Below, in pieces: positions 31,701-37,336 of a DNA stretch of 37,336 nucleotides. Both the position numbers and the translations under genes were made by a program. The notes under the pieces were generated by a model. The model did no database searches. It saw only the letters and a program-made list of their open reading frames with translations, and was not told where the DNA came from. Source of the DNA: Symbiodinium natans. Its lineage: Eukaryota; Sar; Dinophyceae; Suessiales; Symbiodiniaceae. Numbering within the stretch: the stretch's first letter is position 1; each line of letters starts with the position of its first letter. Location of the stretch: the NCBI GenBank assembly GCA_905221605.1, contig CAJNDS010000080.1:1003955-1041290 (forward strand), read 5' to 3'.

Positions 31701-32373
31701 TCGCAGGATCGTATCGCCTCGCAAGGCGTCTCCATGCCTCGAACCCGTTGTTCTGGCAATTGCACACGATCGTAAATGGTTCCTTCGAGGTAACCATTTG
31801 GAGCGCGTTCGCGAGCTCCCTCGACTTTTCTTGCAGTCTGGGAACTCGATCCGCCTCCAACGCCTTTTCTCCAAAGGCTGTGTCCAACTCCTCCGAGGAG
31901 AATGGCTTCTCCCTCTCTTCGAGCCACTCTAGAACTTCTTGCAGATCATGGTGGATCGAACAAACGTAGCTCGACATTCGATGCCTCCATGGTAGGAACT
32001 GTTCACTCTCACCTGAGAAGGTCGTCGGCTTTCCCAGGCCCTTTGTGTCGACCAAACAGAGCTTCTCGTTTGGTCCTCCTTTCTTTGCCATGGCCTCAAC
32101 CAGTTCCTTGTTCGACTTGACCATGTCGCTCACCAACTGTGGCATCGTGCCCATCTGAGCCGTCGCCTGCTGCACTGCCGTATGCGCTTGTGCTCGCACT
32201 TCCGCAACTTGAGCTGCACTCTCTTGCCGTACTCGCTCAAGTGCTGTGCTTTGCTCGGCCCTTAGCCGATCATTCTCTTCGCATTGCCTTGTGAGTTCGT
32301 TTCTCAGATTCACAAGCTCCTGCATCACTTGCGCTGCAGTCACTTGTGCCTGTTGCTGTTCCTGGCTGCTCAT
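28747..32373 (-). CDS. Copia Gag, unusually long (1208 residues)
   Basis: The start ATG at 32373 overlaps the stop of the leader ORF (ATGA). Residues 1-95 are a Gln/Glu coiled-coil-like region. Residues about 105-320 look like a Copia-type Gag/UBN2 capsid domain (GESEQFLPWR, WRRLARRYDP, MLPQELESHI). A CCHC zinc knuckle follows (Cys359, Cys362, His367, Cys372 in CHNCGRSGHYARDC). The rest is a very long low-complexity extension: Gly/Lys-rich, acidic Trp/Glu-rich, a Pro/Lys repeat region, then alternating acidic and basic helices. Copia Gags are usually a few hundred residues, so about 800 residues are extra. The C-terminal end overlaps the protease in a different frame. Confidence 0.92.
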   Translation of the reverse strand: MSSQEQQQAQVTAAQVMQELVNLRNELTRQCEENDRLRAEQSTALERVRQESAAQVAEVRAQAHTAVQQATAQMGTMPQLVSDMVKSNKELVEAMAKKGGPNEKLCLVDTKGLGKPTTFSGESEQFLPWRHRMSSYVCSIHHDLQEVLEWLEEREKPFSSEELDTAFGEKALEADRVPRLQEKSRELANALQMVTSKEPFTIVCNCQNNGFEAWRRLARRYDPATASRKRTMLRAIISPQKQKLENLPQAIEEWADAVRTYEKRKDSTGRRTTLADEIKMAALEAMLPQELESHIQLNQSRFSTYDDVLDEVTRFIEYKTGKSLKVISAAAASAASKDDPMDLSYVERGKGKGASKVVCHNCGRSGHYARDCWSNGGKGSQQQRGSPKGPGQQGGKPSSKGGRGSPKGGKDKGKGKKGKGKKGKGKKGGKNKKHVGNIEEGGENAGEGNQDENWQEGEEDEGWEDGDWGETWEDGWEEAETNNLYVGALERESPKREKEKKKKESKPDPGSRGSSREEGSGPIVLGAMAPKNPKRKVPPKEEKDEDEKELEALEEQMDRARGQFQDLKEKVELARRRRQERLLQEAEELAEARRRSRGEVPGQSSFGAFSSSSRGPPERVREPKAGKKEEKKEVRLSLRDTAPWKRVSRYREPPVPEPKTPPKAKQERPRTPPKSPPPSRTKSPLLKPKVEPKRTEPKSPPSKPKVEPKRTEPKSPPSKPPPRSEEVQPRSEEVERQLATTAPKWGASRSQRPVAKAKPKLLRSPASWAGMRFRERVAHQDAIRDKKPRGTVGESLLKKQGEACSTCVSRRLKFRSKASLLLKKRMKEYKAAAAKAAGSHYARKVFEREKLVRADRPSKAELRSAKVAEKVKQREEEAAGEEEEEDKFSLEPESSEDESDFEDDPPSEGPEEPKKEEKKKPPKQEEGTEGATAITASTSSSMQRMLASGLMETNRANLAVLDQRIATKREKLEGRGSDPELEAEIASLEDERKRLKEERERLRAQQAGVKKKEPEHRRDQSVHDVRYKRQVEKGDSHWKAWRAEKGRRRAQEHRRSGVGERAKERIEADKKWHARHDVKVKKGDFRDNQKEEVDGIDTEVIHSDGTEAKPERRKDYRPLTKAERASHRVDADDEEELYRKELEKQERPKATGRYSADPSIAAEQKKKRNQKRNQRRNKLKRKLGSTWDPEHKGKKKVKKRSTLTRERP
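30190..30315 (-). repeat. 54-bp coding tandem repeat in Gag
   Basis: Two near-identical units encode PKVEPKRTEPKSPPSK-type sequence in the Pro/Lys-rich part of Gag. Confidence 0.85.
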
Positions 32374-32588
32374 CGCAAACGATTAGCCAGCCGACGGCGG
32401 AACTCGCTGCTTTGGACGAAAGTCTGGAGATGCTGGCCCAGGAGGCCCCAAATCCTTTGCAGTCGCCTAATCCGATAGAGTAAACGGATCAAGCGTTCCC
32501 AGCGGTGCACAGCGGGAGCTTGCACCACAGCAAAACCTTCGTTGTCACTTTCAGCACTTTCGTCAGCAAGGTCGCGTCTGCTGTCCAT
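32370..32588 (-). CDS. 72-codon leader ORF upstream of Gag
   Basis: It begins at an ATG 24 bases inside the 5' LTR boundary and ends in TGA that overlaps the Gag ATG (ATGA). The product would have an acidic N-terminal third and a strongly basic, Leu/Arg-rich amphipathic C-terminal part (RLIRLLYRIRRLQRIWGLL). No family is recognised. It is probably the first ORF of the genomic RNA; the overlap geometry suggests termination-reinitiation for Gag, which is inference. It could also be a chance frame in the leader. Confidence 0.5.
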   Translation of the reverse strand: MDSRRDLADESAESDNEGFAVVQAPAVHRWERLIRLLYRIRRLQRIWGLLGQHLQTFVQSSEFRRRLANRLR

Positions 32589-32593
32589 TCAAA

Positions 32594-32611
32594 CCGACAG
32601 CTCCGCTACCA
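32594..32611 (-). promoter_or_regulatory. Primer-binding-like site of Copia element
   Basis: Directly after the 5' LTR the minus strand reads TGGTAGCGGAGCTGTCGG. It starts with TGG, the complement of a tRNA CCA end, and resembles the TGGTATCAGAGC type of many Copia elements. Which tRNA is used cannot be said. Confidence 0.7.
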
Positions 32612-32734
32612 TGAACGGAGTTTAAGGCAGAACTAACACTGCAGGTGCAATCACTTTTGACGGCTTGAGCCAATGTCGCATGTGTATGCTCACTCATTGT
32701 GAAACATGTTGTGTGACACCTACAAATCTAAACA
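32612..32734 (-). repeat. 5' LTR of Copia element
   Basis: This is the same 123 bp as the 3' LTR at 7600-7722, with no difference found by eye. The spliced-leader-like TTGGCTCAAGCCGT is at 32673-32660 (minus strand). It is followed outward by the right ATTAA duplication. Confidence 0.95.
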
Positions 32735-32739
32735 ATTAA
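32735..32739. other. Target-site duplication of Copia element (right copy)
   Basis: ATTAA, identical to 7595-7599, directly abuts the end of the 5' LTR. Confidence 0.93.
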
Positions 32740-32886
32740 GGCCAAAAGGGTTTAAGGAGCTTGGGGCGTAGAAACTGTTTAGATATTAAAAGACATTTGG
32801 GTTTAGTGTTGAGGCTTTGGGTTGTTTGGTTGCTGCGAGCATCACTCGGAACGCCGCCGTGACCTTGCATTTCTTCTTGTTGCTGT

Positions 32887-32968
32887 TGTTGGTGGTGGTG
32901 GTGTTGGTGGCAGCGGTGGCGGTGGCGGTGGCGGTGGCGGTGGCGGTGGCGGTGGCGGTGGCGGTGGC

Positions 32969-33000
<32 letters not shown>

Positions 33001-33095
33001 TGGTGGTGGTGGTGGTGGTGGTGGTGGTGGCGGCGGTGGTGCTGATGCTGGTGCTGGGGCTGGTGCTGGGGCTGGTGCTGTTGGTGTGTTGTTGG
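32887..33095. repeat. GGTGGC / GGT microsatellite
   Basis: Mainly GGTGGC hexamers pass into pure GGT and then GCTGGTGCTGGG-like units. Poly-Gly, poly-Pro, poly-Val/Ala and poly-His frames across it are artefacts. Confidence 0.93.
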
Positions 33096-33675
33096 TTGTT
33101 GGTTGTTGCTGCTGCTGGCGTTGCTGCTGCTCGACGATTCGTTCCATGATTCTTCGCACCGGTGGCTGACTCGGTGACTCAACGAACAAACAGTCGAGGT
33201 TAATGACCCCCATATGATTGCGAAGCTGATGTCATGCGGTCGGATCCCTGCTTATCTCCACTATTAAGGTCTCTGAGTCGCAAACTGCGGAGGTCCCTCT
33301 TGCATGTTTGTCAGATGCGTACACCCCGGAACAGAGTGTGCTGTGTCAAGTAACCCTCCCGACAGCGGGCCTCTCAGAACGGGCTGCAGCAGGCAGAGGC
33401 CACGGCAGCACAGGCGTGACCTTGCGCGCTTCTCGTAGGACTGCTCAACTTGCAAAACCCATCCCGAGTAAGTCGCGCCTTGCAGCATCATGGGCTTGCC
33501 AACTGACTTCCGGTTTCTCCTAAGGGCCTGATGAGATTGTCGGAGCTGTTTACCTGTGGGGCTCCGGTGCCGGGGGGCCGGCATATCAGAACACTGGTAG
33601 GAAACAGCTCTTTGGAGATGCGGAGATGTGCAGAGCTGCGTTCGCCTCTCCCTAGGCCCGCAGAAAGAAGAACAA

Positions 33676-33717
33676 GAGAAGAAGAAGAAGAAGAAGAAGA
33701 AGAAGAAGAAGAAGAAA
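33676..33717. repeat. GAA trinucleotide run
   Basis: About a dozen GAA units are present, with a few interruptions at the ends. Confidence 0.9.
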
Positions 33718-34525
33718 AAGGAGAGAGGTTAGGCTTCGTGCTGTACCCGACTTTGACTCCTAAACATTCAACTCTTCTGAACAGTCTTGGAGCGGCAGCC
33801 TGGACAGAGACCGCCTACCAAAAGCACCTCGATGACCCTTCACTGTGTCCCAAAGAATAAACCCTAAACCCTAAACCCTACACCCTAGCAAACAGAAGGC
33901 CACATTGTGCATGTGCCCGTCCAAGAAGCCCGAGCAACCACAGCCGCACTGCCCCATGAGGCGCCGCCTGAGACCACGCAAAGCAGGTTCAAAGCGCACG
34001 GTGTGCCTACCTCTACCCATGTCATGCAGTTTTGCGTGCAAACAAAGTCCAAAATCATATATTGACTAGCGTCATCTTTTGTAGCGCATTCTGCTGCAGG
34101 TACCACCGCAGAAAAGGCTCGTCAGCGGATACACAATATACAGTGCAATTTCACCGAAATGCAGCTCTTTGGGTTTAGTAGGGTTTCGGAACAGGATGCC
34201 CTTTGTGCCGAGGGCGGTTTCAGCACTTTTTCTGCCTCGAGATTAGTCGTGCCGGTATGCAGAAGGGGACAATGGACAATTACACGCCGGCAGCCAGCCG
34301 CATTTCAGCGGGGGTTGAGTCTGCCAAGCCTGTCCTCATCGCAACTCGGCCAAGTAGCCCAGTGCAAAATGAAGAAAGTATACATCTGCGTACTGCCCCT
34401 CGAGCTGGCTAGCCACCCAACAAGGCTCATCCCGCCAAATAGTTCAAAAAGTAAATTGAACACACTCCTGTTGAACACATTTGGTCTAGCCTGCACTCAT
34501 CTGGGGGTTTGCTCATGGCCAGAAC

Positions 34526-36835
34526 CTAGAACATCCTAGAACTAGCCAAGGCAATTGAAGCCAAGGCCGAAGCTCGCATGGCATAGCTCACATCAGACAC
34601 GAACGTGGTGCTCTCAGTGCTCGTTGCATTCTCCATCACGGTGCTCGTGGCATTCTCCATTGCGGTCGTGGTGGTGCTGTCCGTGCTCGTCGTCGTTGTG
34701 CTGGTCGTTGTGGTGGTCGTGGTGGTCGTCGACGCCGCTGTAGTCGTCGACGCCGCCGAAGTCGTCGTTGTGCTCGCCGCTGTAGTCGTCGTCGTGCTCG
34801 TCGTCGTCGACACGACGTTGAGCACGAAGAAGGCGTCAGAGCGGTGCGCAGTGACATAGACGTGCCCCCCAGCGATCGCGACGCCCTTGGCGTATTCAAG
34901 CCAGGGGTGTTTGAAAGACTCCACGATGGTGAGGTTGCCTGGGTCACTGATGTCGACTACGGCCAAGGCGTCGTAGTCCTCGGAGGTCACGTAAGCATAA
35001 TTCCCTTCAACAGCGACCGACCAGCACTCCTCGAGACGGTCGTCCTGGACGGAGCCTACCATGCTCATGTTGCTTGGGTCAGAGATGTCAAAGGAAACCA
35101 GCCAGCTGTTGTCGTGGCCACACACATACGCAATGTCCTCCTTAATGACGATGCCCCTGGCTTCATCAAGCCTCTGGTTATCTTCGAAAACTCCTGTGAT
35201 GCTCGGATTCTTCGGGTCGGTAATGTTGATCGCGACCAGAGTGTCCTCCGAGTAGCACGTCACGAAGGCGTGATCCCCGGCAATTGCGATGTTCTCGGCA
35301 CCATCGAGGATGGAGCCTTTCAGATGGCTCACGACTGTGAGGTTGCTCGGGTCGCTGATGTCCACCACTGTCACGGCGTCCTCGGAATAAGCGGTCACAA
35401 TAGCGTAGTTCCCTGCGATCTTGACGTCTGTGGCACCATCAAACAAGTCGTCATCCTGGATGGACCCCACGATGGTGGGGTTGGCCGGATCGGTGATGCT
35501 GAGAACGACAAGGCCGTCATAGTCGTTAGCAGCCACGTAGATGTAGTCCCCAGCAATCTCAATGCCCTCGACGCCATCCAGCTTCGGGTCATAGACGTGG
35601 CGTACCACTGTGGGGCTGGTTGGGTCGCTGATGTCGATCACAGTAAGAGAACCTTCTTCACCGTTCACGTAGGCATAATTGCCTTTGATTGCAATCTGAT
35701 CGGGATCCTCAAGGATGCTGTGCGGGACTTCCCCGAAGGTGGAAACGAGGCTCAGATTGCTTGGGTTACTGATGTTCACCACCGCCACGTGTTCCCCCTG
35801 CAGCCCCTCACTTCTTAGCTTTGCGGTGATGAGCGCGAGGTCCCCAACAATGATGAAATTTTCAGGCCAATAGAGCTGGGTATCGGATATCAGACTGTTG
35901 GTGATGGTAGGGTTGCTTGGGTCGGTGATGTCGACCGTCGCAATGCTATTGCCCCACAGTCCGATTACGTACGCGTAGCCTCCGGTGATGCGGACTCTCT
36001 GGGCTCCGTCTAGGGCTGCACCGTCGTAGACGCTGCCTACGATGGACATACTCGTTGGGTCAGAGACGTTGATCACGGTCAAGCGGTCCTTCATCCAGGA
36101 TGTCACATACGCGAGGTCCCCGGCAATCTCAAGTCCAACGGGGCCATCGGTCATCGTCGCATCTGAAACAACGCCTGCGATGCTTGGGTTGCTCGGGTCA
36201 GCAATGCTGACCGCAATCAAGGCATCAGTGTTAAAGGAGGTCACATAGGCGTAGTCGCCAGCGATCCGCACATCCCTGGGACTGGAGAGGCTAGGGGATG
36301 CGACGTAACCTGCAAGCGTGAGGTTGCTTAGATCGGTGACGTTCAGCACTATCAGGCTTTGCGAATATTCCCCGGTCACGAAGGCGAGGTTTCCATCGAC
36401 TGCAATGGCATTCGGTGCATTTATCACAGTGCTATCCTGCGTTTCGAAGGAGCCCGTGATGGTGAGGTTGCTGGGATCGGTGATGTTGATTGCAAGCACT
36501 GCATAAGGATATGAGTCCCTTGTAACGAAAGCGTGGTCCCCAACGATGGTCAAAGCCCTGGGGTACCCGATGAGCTGCTTGCCCACAAGAGAACTCACGA
36601 ATGTGGGGTTGGCGGGATCTGAGATGTCGAGCACTGAGATGCCCCAATCATATTGCCCCGCCACATACACGTAGTTCCCCGAGACTCCAAGTCCCTTGGC
36701 CCCTGACATTGCAATGGGGTCTCGGACCATGCCTGCCAAGGCTACGTGGCTTTGTGCGCAGGCTTGAAAGGCTTGGCTCATCATGGCAACCAGGAAGGGG
36801 GGGAGGCTCACACGCCGACCAGAACCAAAGGCCAT
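34526..36835 (-). CDS. LVIVD-repeat (probable beta-propeller) secreted or surface protein
   Basis: An intronless 769-codon gene with its ATG at 36835. After an N-terminal stretch with a moderately hydrophobic segment (about residues 10-33, possibly a signal peptide) come about 13 repeats of 45-50 residues (about 35-670). Each has the pattern of a Val/Ile-rich strand with YVT or YVA, then a DISDPSNPT-like turn. This is the LVIVD repeat, which folds as propeller blades in bacterial and eukaryotic surface proteins. Many NIT/NVS/NLT sequons suit N-glycosylation. Residues about 672-740 are Thr/Ser-rich, mucin-like, and the last 20 are mildly hydrophobic, possibly a GPI or membrane anchor signal. 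Ligand and role are unknown. It is the only clear host-type gene here and shows no damage. Confidence 0.85.
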   Translation of the reverse strand: MAFGSGRRVSLPPFLVAMMSQAFQACAQSHVALAGMVRDPIAMSGAKGLGVSGNYVYVAGQYDWGISVLDISDPANPTFVSSLVGKQLIGYPRALTIVGDHAFVTRDSYPYAVLAINITDPSNLTITGSFETQDSTVINAPNAIAVDGNLAFVTGEYSQSLIVLNVTDLSNLTLAGYVASPSLSSPRDVRIAGDYAYVTSFNTDALIAVSIADPSNPSIAGVVSDATMTDGPVGLEIAGDLAYVTSWMKDRLTVINVSDPTSMSIVGSVYDGAALDGAQRVRITGGYAYVIGLWGNSIATVDITDPSNPTITNSLISDTQLYWPENFIIVGDLALITAKLRSEGLQGEHVAVVNISNPSNLSLVSTFGEVPHSILEDPDQIAIKGNYAYVNGEEGSLTVIDISDPTSPTVVRHVYDPKLDGVEGIEIAGDYIYVAANDYDGLVVLSITDPANPTIVGSIQDDDLFDGATDVKIAGNYAIVTAYSEDAVTVVDISDPSNLTVVSHLKGSILDGAENIAIAGDHAFVTCYSEDTLVAINITDPKNPSITGVFEDNQRLDEARGIVIKEDIAYVCGHDNSWLVSFDISDPSNMSMVGSVQDDRLEECWSVAVEGNYAYVTSEDYDALAVVDISDPGNLTIVESFKHPWLEYAKGVAIAGGHVYVTAHRSDAFFVLNVVSTTTSTTTTTAASTTTTSAASTTTAASTTTTTTTTTSTTTTSTDSTTTTAMENATSTVMENATSTESTTFVSDVSYAMRASALASIALASSRMF

Positions 36836-37336
36836 GGTATTGGCTGAGGAGCGGAGGTGCTACTGCTGAGCTACTGCTGACGTGAGCTTAACACTCAGAG
36901 CTGGCGCCGCGAAACAACCTGCCATCAGGAAACGACATGGAGAACGTATCAGCACAATCTTGCTGGCACATGGAGATCCATCACCTGCCAGGCATGTGTT
37001 TGGGTCAGGTGCATTGTGTTTGGACACGGTTACAGCATCGTCATGCTTGGCACATTGCATGGGAATGGCTGTCAGATGCTGCCAGCTGGTTACTGGAATG
37101 CTGAGTGTCCCACCGTCTTGCACTCGCTGTCAAGCGCAGATCGCGGCATCGCATGAGCACAACTAACCTTCTTAGGATCCTTGAGCCCATGGCCTCCTCC
37201 AAAAAGCCTCCGAGGTTCCGTTGCAGCCTTCGCTCCCTCGCTTCCTTTGCTTAGCTTCGCCAGGTGGCCGGGAGAAGAGGTAGAACATGGAAGAAACATG
37301 AAGAAAAGAATGAAACATGAAGAAAGAAAATCTGTG
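36836..37336. other. Right end of window, upstream of the LVIVD gene
   Basis: No gene or repeat is recognised. The part near 36836-36900 would be the 5' leader of the LVIVD-repeat gene. Confidence 0.5.

Larger units (their letters stand above)
7600..32734 (-). mobile_element. Complete Copia-type LTR retrotransposon, interrupted by a 16-kb DNA transposon
   Basis: The element spans 25,135 bp including the nested insertion and about 8,952 bp without it. Read on the minus strand it goes: 5' LTR (32734-32612), primer-binding-like site, 72-codon leader ORF, gag, protease, integrase, RT and RNase H, purine tract, 3' LTR (7722-7600). Integrase lies before RT, which is the Copia order. The LTRs appear identical over 123 bp and the 5-bp ATTAA duplication is intact, so the insertion is young. 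Gag, protease and integrase lie in three frames, each -1 relative to the previous one. The pol gene is interrupted between integrase and RT by the element at 10368-26542, so this copy cannot make a continuous Pol unless the insert leaves. Confidence 0.95.
32740..34525. other. Right flank non-coding stretch
   Basis: No supported gene is seen. It contains the GGT/GGC microsatellite, a GAA run at about 33676-33717 and a short telomere-type cluster at about 33860-33888. Remaining frames are short and lack motifs. Confidence 0.5.

Noticed and set aside
28801-31932. Long plus-strand frames opposite Gag
   Set aside because: They are antisense shadows of the Lys/Glu-rich Gag codons and have no motifs.
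32581-32611. A tRNA 3' half ending in CCA beside the LTR on the plus strand
   Set aside because: The T-stem does not pair properly at tRNA spacing; only the first bases can be taken as a primer-binding-like site.
32842-33213. Long poly-Pro, poly-Gly and poly-Val/Ala reading frames
   Set aside because: They are translations of the GGT/GGC microsatellite; all frames stay open because the repeat lacks stop codons.
33528-33535. CTGATGAG, a hammerhead-ribozyme core word
   Set aside because: No GAAA core or matching stems follow at the right distance.
34844-35818. 324-codon plus-strand frame opposite the LVIVD gene
   Set aside because: It mirrors the repeated minus-strand gene, and its apparent periodicity comes from those repeats.

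Overview
The window looks like nuclear DNA of a dinoflagellate, probably a Symbiodiniaceae-like alga or relative. Three things suggest this: degenerate TTTAGGG/CCCTAAA telomere-type repeats scattered everywhere, long Lys/Ala-rich reading frames with short introns, and Copia elements of a divergent type. No bacterial, organellar or viral replicon features were seen. The species cannot be fixed from the sequence alone.

The main structure is a nested pair of transposons. The outer one is a complete Copia LTR retrotransposon on the minus strand (7600-32734). It has two apparently identical 123-bp LTRs, a 5-bp target duplication (ATTAA at 7595-7599 and 32735-32739), a primer-binding-like site and a purine tract. 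It encodes a small leader ORF, a large Gag, a protease, an integrase and an RT/RNase H. Its pol gene is cut at one point by a 16,175-bp insertion (10368-26542). Removing that insertion together with one copy of the duplicated CTCCAATG restores a continuous pol frame, so both the boundaries and the event can be read directly. The Copia element alone would be about 8.95 kb.

The inner element has imperfect terminal inverted repeats of about 30 bp and an 8-bp target duplication (6 bp is an equally consistent reading). It carries three minus-strand genes in order: a four-exon gene for a roughly 1,850-residue RNase H-fold-like protein that I take as the transposase (26415-20641); an intact, intronless cytosine-5 DNA methyltransferase (17804-16242); and a five-exon gene for a Lys-rich zinc-finger/coiled-coil protein with one in-frame TAG (15974-11993). 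Its non-coding parts hold telomere-like arrays, a 159-bp tandem duplication, an 11-bp GC-rich repeat, a MITE-like foldback and paired hairpins. A DNA transposon carrying its own C5 methyltransferase, freshly inserted into a young Copia, is the most notable system here.

The left flank (1-7594) is mostly non-coding, with a TA microsatellite, variant telomere arrays, a large inverted pair of 8-bp microsatellites and one probable coding exon (4542-5333). The right flank (32740-37336) holds GGT/GGC and GAA microsatellites and one clear intronless host-type gene (34526-36835) for an LVIVD-repeat, probably beta-propeller, protein with a Thr-rich tail.

Gene models inside the inner element were assembled by eye from reading-frame continuity and GT-AG sites. 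They are models, not confirmed transcripts.
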